Below are positions 1 through 7,686 of a stretch of DNA of 10,085 nt, piece by piece. Origin of the DNA: Candidatus Hydrothermota bacterium (lineage in GTDB: Bacteria > Hydrothermota > Hydrothermia > UBA1063). Each line of letters opens with the position of its first letter. Positions within the stretch are counted from its first letter, which is position 1. The stretch is from contig QNDO01000044.1 of the NCBI GenBank assembly GCA_003644895.1, positions 1 through 10,085 on the forward strand, given 5' to 3'. The notes under the pieces were generated by a model. The model was not told the origin of the DNA and made no database searches. It worked only from the letters and a program-made list of their open reading frames with translations. The translations under genes were made by a program, and so were the position numbers.

Positions 1-395
1 ATATTGAGGGAGATCTGGATACTTTACTTGATTCCAGAATCGAAAAGGCACAGACAAAATTTAAGGAAAAATTTGATCCCAAAAAGGTTAAAAAAATTCT
101 GAAAGATTTCCTTAAAATACCCGAAGTTTCAGAATGGTTTGAAAGAAAACCGGGTAGAATCATTCTGAAGGAAGCAGACTTTGTGAGCAGGAACGGATCA
201 CTTTACCGAATGGACAGGGTCTTGATTGACCGGGACTCTATAGTTGTCATTGATTTCAAAACAGGGGAAATGGAAGAACAACACAGAAATCAGTTAAGAC
301 TTTACATGAAAATTTTACAAGGAATTTTTCCTGGTAAATTGGTGAAGGGATACTTGGGATACATTGATCTGAAAAGAATTGAGGCTGTGACATGA
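1..395 (+). CDS. AddA/UvrD-like helicase-nuclease, C-terminal end (5' truncated)
   Basis: This is the last ~130 codons of a larger gene whose start lies left of the window; the open frame enters at base 3 and ends at TGA 393-395. The visible part is a RecB-type PD-(D/E)XK nuclease domain: an upstream acidic EADF segment, then YRMDRVLID (the first metal-binding Asp), VIDFKTG (the D-x-K catalytic strand) and NQLRLY (the Q-x3-Y motif). That order is typical of the C terminus of AddA and related UvrD-family helicase-nucleases. Its stop codon overlaps the start of the AddB-like gene (ATGA, 392-395), so the two are translationally coupled and probably form one double-strand-break end-processing complex. 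The helicase motifs themselves are outside the window, so the helicase part is inferred from the partner and the domain style. Confidence 0.8.
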   Translation, partial: IEGDLDTLLDSRIEKAQTKFKEKFDPKKVKKILKDFLKIPEVSEWFERKPGRIILKEADFVSRNGSLYRMDRVLIDRDSIVVIDFKTGEMEEQHRNQLRLYMKILQGIFPGKLVKGYLGYIDLKRIEAVT

Positions 396-3214
396 AAAGA
401 GCAGTTGAGCTGAGTCCACAACATAATCTTGTGGAGTACCTAGGCGAAATTCTTTTAGAAGGCACTTCAAATCCCGAGAATAATATTGTGGTCTTTCCAG
501 GTAAAAGACCTTCCCATTTTTTGAGAAAATTCCTATCTCAGAGAATTAAGAGGCCCTTCAGAGCTCCTTATATTTTCTCCATGGATGAGTTTGTGGATTT
601 CCTTTATGAATCATTAGGTTACTCGGATAAAAAAATTTCAGCAGTGGATGGAGTATCTTTAATATACTCTATACATTCAGAGAATCCACTTATTACCGGG
701 AAGAACGCTCTCAGTCTTGATGAATTCCTTCCATGGGGGTTTAAAATCTTTTCGGATCTGGAAGAACTTTACATAGAATTTGTAGATCCTCAGAAGCTCC
801 GAGAAGTTGATCTACTCTGGGGAGAGAAAATACCTGAGAAGGTGAGAGAAAAATTAATTTCTTTGTCTCAGTTATACAACATATTTTATGGTGAACTCGA
901 GAAGAGAAGTGTCTCCACAAGATCTCTAAGGTATAGGAGAGTCGCAGAGGAAATAGAGAGTGTTAAATTTGAGAAGTATAACAACGTAGTAATTGCCGGA
1001 TTTTTTGCTCTTACCGAATCGGAAAGAAAAATTTTTGAGAACCTAAAAACAAGACCTAATAGTATTTTTATCTTTCAGGAGGGTCCTCATATCGAAGAAA
1101 TATATAGAACGCTCTCACTCAATCCTGAGAGAATTGATACCCCCCAGATTCATAGAACCGAATATAATTTCTATCGTTCTGCTGATGTTCATGGAGAGAT
1201 CTTTGCCCTGGGGGAACTATTAAAGGCTAAACCTGTATCCATCAGAGATGTGATAGTTTTACCTTCTTCAGACACCCTCTTCCCTATCTTACAAAATGTA
1301 ATCCCTGTGGCACAAGGAAAGTTCAATATTTCCATGGGATATCCTGTCCACAGAACCCCGCTGCATTCTCTTCTGGAAGTTCTCGGAAAGGTTCTGGAAA
1401 CAAAACTAGATTCCCTTTACTTTGTTCCCGCTTATCTAAAATTTGTATTACATCCATATATTAAAAATATATACCTTCATGGTGAGAGTACTCCTACCCG
1501 AATTATCTTCCATACCATCGAAGAATACCTTGTAGAAAAAAACAGGAGGTTAATAGAACTTACAGAGCTTGAGGAGGATAGTGATCTTTTGGAATCGTTT
1601 CAGCGGAAAATCTGCCCGCTATATCCCGAGATAACCGAACAAGAATTAAAGGAACATCTTAAAAAAATCCATAGAGAGACACTTAAGAAATTCGAAGTTA
1701 TCACAAACATCCGCGATTTCTGTAAGAAATTACTGGATCTTATATCCTTTATATCCCGTGAAAGCCCTGCAAATCTCCATCCATTTTCAGGTGAATTCTT
1801 CCGCAGGACACTGGAATCAATCCATGACCTTGCCAGTTCGGGATTCGGGGAAGAAAAATTTGAAAATGTGAGAAGTTATTTTATTTTAATTAGGAATTAT
1901 CTGAGAACTGTATCCGTGCCCTTTGAGGGGACCCCGCTCAATGGCTTGCAGGTTCTGGGATTTCTGGAAACACGAAATCTTAAGTTTGAGAATGTTTATT
2001 TTTTGGACTTGAATGAAGGAATACTTCCTAATGTTAGTAAGGAGGACACTATTCTTCCTTCTTTATTACGCCAACATCTTAAACTTCCAGATTATAGAGA
2101 TAGAGAGAAGATTGCAGAGTACTATTTTTACACTCTTACCAGAGGAGCCAAAAAGGTACATCTTTTTTATGTCGAAAATGCTCAGAGGGAAAAGAGCAGA
2201 TTCATAGAAAGGCTCATTTGGGAAATTCAAAAAGAAAAAAAGACCCTTAAAGAGCCCGCCCCCAGAGACATTATTTTTAGGGTAAACTTTGCATGCAGGG
2301 AAGTCACAGAAATCCAGAAAGACCAGGATATTACAGAATTCTTAAAGAAAGTTCCCTACAGTCCCACCATGCTGGATACATATCTCCGGTGTCCTTTAAG
2401 ATTTTATTATACCTATGTTGTCGGTCTGGGCGAGAAGGAGGGCATTTCCGAAGAGATAGAAAGCAGGGAGATCGGAAGACTTGTCCATGAGATACTTGAA
2501 CTTTTCTTCGCTGATAAGCTGGGGAGAAAGCTTGTTATAGAAAGGGATGATAGGGAGAGAATGGACACAGTGGTTGAAAAAGTCTTTGAGGAACATTATC
2601 CGGGAGTTAAGGAAGCCAGGGTCATCATAATTAAAAGGACAATTAAAAAGAGAATGAGGGAACTCTTGGATTATTATAAAAAAAGCCAGGAAGATATAGT
2701 GATTCTCCATCTCGAAAAAGAATACACCGGCTACATGGAAACAAACGATGGAACACGGGTGGCTTTGAGCGGGAGAGTGGATAGAGTAGAAAGAAGAGGA
2801 GATACCATTTACATTATAGATTATAAAACTGGAAGCAGTGTGGGTACCCCGAATCCAGACTTCAAAGATTCACCGAGAGAGGAATGGTATAAAAAACTCA
2901 AATCCGTTCAATTGCCTCTTTATATAAATCTATACATGCAGAACCACCAGAATGCGAAGATAGAAAAACTTAACAGTTCTTTGCTGCTATTAAGGGAGAA
3001 AGATTTTAAAGAAGAGCCACTTTTTTATGAAGAAGATGAATCTAAAAAGAAAATTGCCATGGACCTTTACATGAAGGCTGTAAAGACACTCATTGAGGAG
3101 ATACTTGATTCCAGCATACCCTTTACTTCCACTGTAAATCCTAAGGAGCACTGTCAGAACTGTCCATTTAAGATAATATGCGGGAAGCAGTGGATACGCA
3201 GATCAAAATGGTAA
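392..3214 (+). CDS. AddB-like PD-(D/E)XK nuclease with Fe-S cluster cysteines
   Basis: A 940-residue protein likely forming, with the upstream gene, an AddAB/RecBCD-type helicase-nuclease that resects double-strand ends for RecA-dependent repair. The C-terminal nuclease shows H699 (GRLVHE), D797 (SGRVDRVE), D810 and K812 (IIDYKTG) and Q840-L-P-L-Y844. Four cysteines, C667 (YLRCPLRFYY) and C921/C924/C930 (C-x2-C-x5-C), match the iron-sulfur cluster pattern known to clamp the nuclease domain of AddB. Residues 523-547 (LETRNLKFENVYFLDLNEG) and 577-593 resemble degenerate UvrD motifs, so this is an inactivated-helicase-type scaffold. In place of an N-terminal Walker A it has VVFPGKRPSHFL (33-44), as in Bacteroidetes-type AddB proteins, so ATP hydrolysis by this subunit is unlikely. 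ATG 392 overlaps the upstream stop. Overall similarity outside the motifs is low in this family, so the name rests on the motifs and the pairing. Confidence 0.85.
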   Translation: MKRAVELSPQHNLVEYLGEILLEGTSNPENNIVVFPGKRPSHFLRKFLSQRIKRPFRAPYIFSMDEFVDFLYESLGYSDKKISAVDGVSLIYSIHSENPLITGKNALSLDEFLPWGFKIFSDLEELYIEFVDPQKLREVDLLWGEKIPEKVREKLISLSQLYNIFYGELEKRSVSTRSLRYRRVAEEIESVKFEKYNNVVIAGFFALTESERKIFENLKTRPNSIFIFQEGPHIEEIYRTLSLNPERIDTPQIHRTEYNFYRSADVHGEIFALGELLKAKPVSIRDVIVLPSSDTLFPILQNVIPVAQGKFNISMGYPVHRTPLHSLLEVLGKVLETKLDSLYFVPAYLKFVLHPYIKNIYLHGESTPTRIIFHTIEEYLVEKNRRLIELTELEEDSDLLESFQRKICPLYPEITEQELKEHLKKIHRETLKKFEVITNIRDFCKKLLDLISFISRESPANLHPFSGEFFRRTLESIHDLASSGFGEEKFENVRSYFILIRNYLRTVSVPFEGTPLNGLQVLGFLETRNLKFENVYFLDLNEGILPNVSKEDTILPSLLRQHLKLPDYRDREKIAEYYFYTLTRGAKKVHLFYVENAQREKSRFIERLIWEIQKEKKTLKEPAPRDIIFRVNFACREVTEIQKDQDITEFLKKVPYSPTMLDTYLRCPLRFYYTYVVGLGEKEGISEEIESREIGRLVHEILELFFADKLGRKLVIERDDRERMDTVVEKVFEEHYPGVKEARVIIIKRTIKKRMRELLDYYKKSQEDIVILHLEKEYTGYMETNDGTRVALSGRVDRVERRGDTIYIIDYKTGSSVGTPNPDFKDSPREEWYKKLKSVQLPLYINLYMQNHQNAKIEKLNSSLLLLREKDFKEEPLFYEEDESKKKIAMDLYMKAVKTLIEEILDSSIPFTSTVNPKEHCQNCPFKIICGKQWIRRSKW

Positions 3215-3216
3215 AC

Positions 3217-3695
3217 TTATCTCCTTAAAGTTTTTACCTTCTCCATCAATTTCTCCACTCTCCATTGTTCAACCGAATTTCCCGATATCCCATCCTTCTC
3301 AAAATAAGTTCCCACTATTGCACCGTCCGCATATTTAATCAGTATTTCCATGTTTCTATCGTTGAGATCACTGCCAATAATCACGGGTTTTCGCGCTGAG
3401 GATTTCGCCCTTTTTAAATGTTCCACATCAACTTCCTCTCCTGTATGTTTACCACTTACAATGAGTACATCAGCAAGTCCTCGTTCCTCTGTCTTTTTGA
3501 CCATCTTTTTATTTCATTTTCGCCGGTAATAGGCCAGGCGTGTTTAACCATAATATCTTCAAAAAAGTAAATTTGTTCTGCCCGGAGTTCCTTTCTTTTC
3601 AAAGATACTTTTCTTATCTGCGATTCTATTATACCAGACGGTGTTAAGAATGCTCCCACGGGAATGTTGATTCTAATAAAATTTGCATTTACATT
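3217..3695 (-). pseudogene. BtpA-family protein remnant: 5' truncated and frameshifted
   Basis: Two fragments in different frames together give the C-terminal ~155 residues of a BtpA/SgcQ-family TIM-barrel protein, a family named for a cyanobacterial protein needed for photosystem I accumulation but widespread in non-phototrophs with unclear function. The first fragment (about 3695 to 3506) reads ANFIRINIPVGA, then SGIIESQ, KELRA, FFEDIMVKHAWPI. The second (3504-3217) reads KKTEERGLADVLIVSGKHTG, then PVIIGSDL, ADGAIVGTYFEKDG. They join at a five-A run (minus strand, 3510-3506); one extra A restores a continuous frame through K-K-M-V-K-K-T-E-E-R. A TAA (3698-3696) closes the first frame upstream, and only 57 bases separate that from the radical SAM stop. 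The ~100 residues normally before ANFIR are therefore gone and not merely shifted. A sequencing error could explain the frameshift but not the missing N terminus. It ends 2 bases from the convergent AddB-like gene. Confidence 0.75.
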
Positions 3696-3754
3696 TTACC
3701 AAACTTTAAACCATTTATACCATATACTGCCCCTTTTACATTTTATGTTCACTA

Positions 3755-4828
3755 TCATGGGCATACAATTATTCCTCTCCACCACAAACAATCAGCACAG
3801 CTTGGCGAATTACCCCAACAATCTTCTTCAGTTGTCATAGCAAAATGACATCCATCTCTAAATTTACAGTCTGTACATGAAGGGAAAAGGGCATTTTTTA
3901 CTTTAAAACGGAAAAATGCATATTCTTTTGATATCCATATACTTTTGAGGGATTTTTCCAGAATATTTCCGAAACTTTTGTGAAATATTACTTTTTTTCT
4001 TCCATACACAATCTCAATAGAATCATGTAAAAATCTATAGCAGGGAGCAATCTCTCCATCCCAGCGAATAACTGCTGCGTTCTTCTCCACAAACTGGCAG
4101 TGTCTCTCAGTGAGAAGTGTAAATTCCGGAATCTGTAAATTGAATCTGATGGTTGTATTTTTCACAAATTCTTTAACATAATGAATGTGTTCGTCTGGAT
4201 TTTCGTAAAGGGAGAAGCCAACCAGTTTATCGTGGACAGGTAGAAGATTTGTAAGGATTATGTTATCAACTTCCTTTTCCCGACATAAATCTATAATTTT
4301 TGGAAGGTCTTTTACATTTTGCTTGGTCAGTACAAATTCTATACCAAGTACCGGTTTTCCCGATTTTTTAAGATTACGTTTTCTTATAAGCTCCCCAAGC
4401 GTATGTATAATTTTCCTATTCCATTTATGCCCGATATCGCCTGTTTCCAGAGAAAAAATCACACGTTCTACACCGATGTCTATCAGAAAATTTATCATTT
4501 CATCATTTATAAGAGAACCATTTGTTGAAATGGAAATTTTTAGATTTTTCTTTTTAACTTCAGTTACGAAGTATCTGAAATCTGGATGGAACAATGGTTC
4601 TCCAATTCCTCCTATAACAACCCATTCAATTTCAGGGAGGTCATCGATATCCTTAAGGAGTTTTTTGAAAAGATCCCGTGACATATGGCCAAGTGGTTCA
4701 GTAAAACTCTGCCTGAAGCATAATTTGCAGGAATAATTACACAGGGAGGTTAATTCCACGTAGAGTTTTTTAAGATCAAGCTTTGGATGCATTAAGATAT
4801 CGTAGTCTATTGAATTAAACCTGTACAT
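3755..4828 (-). CDS. Radical SAM/SPASM protein, probable tungsten-oxidoreductase maturase
   Basis: A 357-residue cytosolic radical SAM enzyme. C30-x3-C34-x2-C37 (LCNYSCKLCF) is the canonical site for the SAM-binding 4Fe-4S cluster, and VVIGGIGEPLFHP (70-82) is the GGEP-type SAM-binding strand followed by ISISTNGSL. The C-terminal third is cysteine-rich (C244, C263 in APCYRF, C318, C321, C327, C337, C344, C347, C356), as expected for a SPASM/twitch domain with auxiliary Fe-S clusters. It is the last gene of the MoaD-E1-rSAM set: its ATG shares one base with the E1 stop (TAATG) and is preceded by GGAGTTAAG about 8 bases upstream. A radical SAM family described as the maturase of tungsten-cofactor oxidoreductases occurs beside AOR genes, and this protein fits by size and context. 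Its exact substrate, the cofactor or the AOR polypeptide, is not visible from sequence. Confidence 0.8.
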   Translation of the reverse strand: MYRFNSIDYDILMHPKLDLKKLYVELTSLCNYSCKLCFRQSFTEPLGHMSRDLFKKLLKDIDDLPEIEWVVIGGIGEPLFHPDFRYFVTEVKKKNLKISISTNGSLINDEMINFLIDIGVERVIFSLETGDIGHKWNRKIIHTLGELIRKRNLKKSGKPVLGIEFVLTKQNVKDLPKIIDLCREKEVDNIILTNLLPVHDKLVGFSLYENPDEHIHYVKEFVKNTTIRFNLQIPEFTLLTERHCQFVEKNAAVIRWDGEIAPCYRFLHDSIEIVYGRKKVIFHKSFGNILEKSLKSIWISKEYAFFRFKVKNALFPSCTDCKFRDGCHFAMTTEEDCWGNSPSCADCLWWRGIIVCP

Positions 4829-5502
4829 TATCTTAACTCCACTGTCTCAAAGCTCATATCAAGAAGATCAACAATAAGAAGCTTTCCTTTAAGTGTGTTT
4901 CCCTTACCACACAGTAATTTAACAACCTCAAGAGCCTGTATCGCGCCAAGAAGAGTGGATACTGAGCCAAGGACCGGTATTATTTTTTTATTCTCTTTTT
5001 CCATTCCATAGAGAATTTCACAAAGTCTGGGAGTTTCTCCGGGGACTATTGTGGTAATCTGACCAAAAAAACCATTAAGACCTGCATGTACAAGAGGAAT
5101 GTTATATTTCACGGCAATTTTATCAACAGCAAATTTTGCTTTGAAGCTATCAAGACAATCGACTATAACCCGGACTCTTTCAGGTAATTTGAAATTTTCA
5201 TCTATATAATCTGTGTAAGTTTTAATTACAACATCCTCTCTTATCCATTTTAGCTTCTGTTTCGCAGCATAAACCTTTTTTTTACCAAGGTCGTCTTTAT
5301 AATAAAGAATCTGTCTGTTTAAATCCGGAAGGTCTACCTCTCCATAATCAACTATATGTAATTCACCTATTCCTGTTCGCACAAGAATGTCAGCAACCAC
5401 AGTGCCCAATCCTCCAATACCTGCTACGAGAACACTGGAGTTTTTTAATTTCTTTATCCCCTCTTTACCTAAAAGAGGAATATGTCGGGCGTATAAATTC
5501 AT
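4828..5502 (-). CDS. MoeB/ThiF/HesA-like E1 activating enzyme
   Basis: A 224-residue single-domain E1-like adenylyltransferase. It should adenylate the C-terminal glycine of the sulfur carrier encoded just upstream, the step before thiocarboxylate formation in molybdopterin or thiamin-type sulfur transfer. The nucleotide-binding loop is GIGGLG (28-33), the acidic strand is VDYGEVD (51-57), the Arg finger region is DLNRQ (60-64) and the DCLDSF segment is 115-120. MoeB and ThiF normally have two C-x2-C pairs for a structural zinc; here only C161 remains near the first position and the C-terminal pair is absent, so this is a zinc-less short variant. ATG 5502 overlaps the carrier stop by 4 bases (ATGA), and the GGAGGG 5 bases upstream, inside the last codons of the carrier gene, serves as its ribosome binding site. 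The context points to tungstopterin cofactor synthesis for the AOR, not thiamin. Confidence 0.85.
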   Translation of the reverse strand: MNLYARHIPLLGKEGIKKLKNSSVLVAGIGGLGTVVADILVRTGIGELHIVDYGEVDLPDLNRQILYYKDDLGKKKVYAAKQKLKWIREDVVIKTYTDYIDENFKLPERVRVIVDCLDSFKAKFAVDKIAVKYNIPLVHAGLNGFFGQITTIVPGETPRLCEILYGMEKENKKIIPVLGSVSTLLGAIQALEVVKLLCGKGNTLKGKLLIVDLLDMSFETVELR

Positions 5503-5783
5503 CCTCCCCCTCCGGGAGGGAACATGGAAATGACATCGCCATCTTTTATTATAGTATTGATACCATTAATATGAAAAACATTTTTCCCATTAACTAATAT
5601 TATTACACCTTTTTTGAGTTTTCCTCCTTCTCTTAATTTAAAGGTAAATTTTTTACCAATCTTTTCTTCAAGAATATCGAGTAATTGGTTTACCGTGATT
5701 GAGTTATTATCGAGTTCCACCTCATATTCCTCGATACCGAGGTAGAGTTTTAAAAGTGTAAAAAATTTAACCTTTATCTTCAC
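5499..5783 (-). CDS. MoaD/ThiS-family sulfur carrier with GGGG tail
   Basis: A 94-residue ubiquitin-fold carrier whose C terminus is activated by the E1 and converted to a thiocarboxylate that donates sulfur, here most likely for the dithiolene of the tungsten pterin cofactor. Family features are the KIKVKFFTLL first strand, VNQLLDIL helix start, ILVNG (62-66), KDGDVISMFPP (80-90) and the exposed glycine tail. The tail is Gly-Gly-Gly-Gly rather than a plain Gly-Gly. The start is GTG at 5783, chosen because MKIKVKFF matches where MoaD proteins begin; the Shine-Dalgarno match is poor. It is the first gene of a three-gene overlapping set and lies 70 bases after the AOR stop, beyond an intrinsic terminator, so it may depend on read-through or on a promoter of its own. 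MoaD fits better than ThiS because of the AOR neighbour, but sequence alone does not separate them. Confidence 0.85.
   Translation of the reverse strand: MKIKVKFFTLLKLYLGIEEYEVELDNNSITVNQLLDILEEKIGKKFTFKLREGGKLKKGVIILVNGKNVFHINGINTIIKDGDVISMFPPGGGG
5503..5520 (-). promoter_or_regulatory. Ribosome binding site of the E1 gene embedded in the Gly-tail codons, with small hairpin
   Basis: The codons for P-P-G-G-G-G at the end of the MoaD-like gene read as a purine stretch containing GGAGGG at 5513-5508, five bases before the E1 start codon. The preceding CCCTCCC can fold onto it (CCCTC/GAGGG with a 3-base loop, 5508-5520). Ribosomes finishing the carrier gene would open this hairpin and expose the site, a simple device for coupling E1 synthesis to the carrier. 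The pairing is seen in the sequence; the coupling is inferred. Confidence 0.55.
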
Positions 5784-5820
5784 TTTTCACATATCCACTA
5801 TTTTTATAGTTTTTAATTTT

Positions 5821-5850
5821 AAAAAAGGGTGGGATGCACCCACCCTTTTT
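5821..5850 (-). terminator. Intrinsic terminator after the AOR gene (symmetric)
   Basis: A perfect 12-bp inverted repeat, AAAAAGGGTGGG (5822-5833) and CCCACCCTTTTT (5839-5850), with a five-base loop. The GC core is 7 bp and on the minus strand is followed by six T residues, the classic factor-independent terminator form; it is A-flanked on the other side and so could also act on the plus strand. It sits only 3 bases beyond the AOR stop codon and before the MoaD-like gene, so it divides the tungsten cluster into two transcription levels. Confidence 0.88.
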
Positions 5851-5853
5851 AAA

Positions 5854-7662
5854 TCATTCCAGTTCTAACTCTTTCAGTTTTTCTTCTGTGGGTATTCCCT
5901 TTTCGCTCCAGCCTCTAACTTTATAATACTCCGGAAGAAGTTCCCTAAGTTTAACCACTGCACCCTTTTGAGGGCCTTCCGGAAGCGGTTCTTCCAGAAA
6001 TCTCTTGGGCAATGTGTCTTCCTCGGGTTTAATCCCGGCTTTGAGATTAAATAATCTTTCAAGATTCCATATCCTATCTCCGCACTTCATTACGTCATCC
6101 GTAGAGTAATCAAATCCTGTAGCTGCAACAATCATGTCTTTGTAATCATCTGCATTAAGGGCAAAAGAGCTGAAAAGGCATAAGCCTGCAGAATCAATCA
6201 CTGCTGTAAGATCCTGAAAGATTTTTACCCATTGAGCCTTTCCTTCTAATTTTTGAGTCTCAAGCTTTTCAGGAACTCCCAGAATCTCAGGTGAGATCAT
6301 ATATCCTCTTACATGGCACCCCCCTCTATTAGAGGTTGCGTATTCCAGTGCATGACCTTGAGCACCCCTTGGGTCATAGGCAGGGAGTTCCTGTCTTTTC
6401 ACACTCATGGAATATTCAGGATGACCATAAGCTTCTGCCAGTCTATAAGAACCTTCAGCCAGTTTATCACCTAATCCTTCTCTGTAAGCAATAGCCTTTG
6501 TATAGTAAACGATAGCTTCTGAACTGCCGAATCTGAGTTCGGGTCCTTTGCTCAAGTCTTCTTTAGGAATAAAGCCCCTTTCAAACAATTCCATAGCGCA
6601 TGCTATGGTAACACCTGTTGAAATTGTATCCAGGCCAAGCTCATTACAGAGGAAATTAGCTTCTGTAATTGCTATCAAATCTTTGACTCCACAGGCTGCA
6701 CCAAAAGCCCATCCTGTTTCATATTCAGGACCCTCACCTTCTCTACCACTGGGTAACTTGGTAATACGACCACATCCTATGGGGCATGCGTAGCAGGCTT
6801 TATTTTTTATAAGGTACCCTTTCTCCACGAGGGCCTCTCCAGAGACTTCATAGGTAAATTCAAACACCCCGGTCTGGAAGTTTCTCGTAGGATATAGGCC
6901 ATTTTCGTTGATTATATTATCCAGAACTTTGGTCCCAAGTTTGGGGAGCCCCTCACCGGTAATGGGATTTTTCCTCATTGTATCAATCTTTTCTTTTATA
7001 ACCTGACGGAATTTTTCTTCATCAAAGGCTACAATTTTTTTGGTTCCTTTAACCACTATAGCTTTAAGCATCTTAGAACCCATCACCGCCCCAACACCTG
7101 TTCTTCCTGCTGCTCTGTGCTTATCATTTATTACACAGGCAAATTTTACGAGTTTTTCACCTGCAGGGCCTATGCATGCAACTTTTGCCGTATGTTCGCC
7201 TGATTCCTCGAGGAGCTTGTCTGTAGTCTCATGAGTATTTAGTCCCCAAAGATGAGAGGCATCTTTAATAGCAACTTCATCGTCCTTTATTAATATATAA
7301 ACAGGCTTTTCGGATCTGCCCTCAATTATGATCATATCATATCCAGCACGCTTCAATTCAGCTCCCCAGAATCCTCCTGAATTACTGGATGCAATTGTAC
7401 CCGTTAAAGGTCCCTTGGTGACTACCATGTATCTACCACCAGTAGGAGCAGGAGTTCCTGTAAGGGGACCTGTGGTAAATATGAGTTTATTGTCAGGGCT
7501 TAGAGGGTCAACTGTGGGATCTATTTCATCGTACAGATACTTAGATGCCAGTCCTCTGCCGCCTATGAATTTTTTGAGGAGGTTTTCAGGTATATCTTCT
7601 TTTTTGATTTTCCCTGTGCTCAGATTTATTCTGAGCAATTTACCCGCATAAGTTCCAGGCAT
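5854..7662 (-). CDS. aor: Tungsten-dependent aldehyde:ferredoxin oxidoreductase family protein
   Basis: A 602-residue cytosolic enzyme of the AOR family, which oxidises aldehydes to carboxylic acids (or the reverse) with ferredoxin, using a tungsten bis-pterin cofactor and one 4Fe-4S cluster. The start was set at ATG 7662 (MPGTYAGKLLRINL): it has GGGAGGT 6 bases upstream and matches the usual AOR beginning and length. A longer reading from 7731 would run through the riboswitch and adds no family sequence. Cluster ligands are C290-x2-C293-x3-C297 (ACYACPIGC) and C495 (SAGLC); E313 (GPEYET) and H450 (GGCHVRGY) align with the active-site Glu and His described for Pyrococcus furiosus AOR. N-terminal GGRGLASKYLYDE and FTTGPLTGT and the AYDPRGAQGH pterin-contact motif are also present. 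The next genes supply sulfur carrier, E1 and radical SAM functions for the cofactor. Substrate cannot be told from sequence. Confidence 0.95.
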   Translation of the reverse strand: MPGTYAGKLLRINLSTGKIKKEDIPENLLKKFIGGRGLASKYLYDEIDPTVDPLSPDNKLIFTTGPLTGTPAPTGGRYMVVTKGPLTGTIASSNSGGFWGAELKRAGYDMIIIEGRSEKPVYILIKDDEVAIKDASHLWGLNTHETTDKLLEESGEHTAKVACIGPAGEKLVKFACVINDKHRAAGRTGVGAVMGSKMLKAIVVKGTKKIVAFDEEKFRQVIKEKIDTMRKNPITGEGLPKLGTKVLDNIINENGLYPTRNFQTGVFEFTYEVSGEALVEKGYLIKNKACYACPIGCGRITKLPSGREGEGPEYETGWAFGAACGVKDLIAITEANFLCNELGLDTISTGVTIACAMELFERGFIPKEDLSKGPELRFGSSEAIVYYTKAIAYREGLGDKLAEGSYRLAEAYGHPEYSMSVKRQELPAYDPRGAQGHALEYATSNRGGCHVRGYMISPEILGVPEKLETQKLEGKAQWVKIFQDLTAVIDSAGLCLFSSFALNADDYKDMIVAATGFDYSTDDVMKCGDRIWNLERLFNLKAGIKPEEDTLPKRFLEEPLPEGPQKGAVVKLRELLPEYYKVRGWSEKGIPTEEKLKELELE

Positions 7663-7667
7663 GCTAC

Positions 7668-7674
7668 ACCTCCC
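7668..7674 (-). promoter_or_regulatory. AOR ribosome binding site, target of a leader anti-SD
   Basis: GGGAGGT lies on the minus strand, with its GGAGG 6 bases from the AOR ATG at 7662, a near-ideal Shine-Dalgarno sequence. It decides the AOR start. It is the 3' arm (within 7668-7680) of a 13-base inverted repeat whose other arm (7700-7712) sits inside the aptamer, so it can be masked by the leader. Confidence 0.85.
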
Positions 7675-7686
7675 ATGTTTTAAATT

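Noticed and set aside
3502..3516. Programmed -1 frameshifting on the A run in the BtpA-like gene.
   Set aside because: The heptamer is not the canonical A-AAA-AAG in the zero frame, and the gene also lacks its N-terminal part, so decay or an error is simpler.
4260..4736. Plus-strand open frame of 158 codons opposite the radical SAM gene.
   Set aside because: It lies antisense to the radical SAM core motifs, its translation has no domain signature, and it has no promoter or ribosome site; it is a shadow frame.
7328..7651. Plus-strand open frame of 107 codons inside the AOR gene.
   Set aside because: It is the antisense shadow of a strongly conserved AOR coding region, with no ribosome binding site and no recognisable product.
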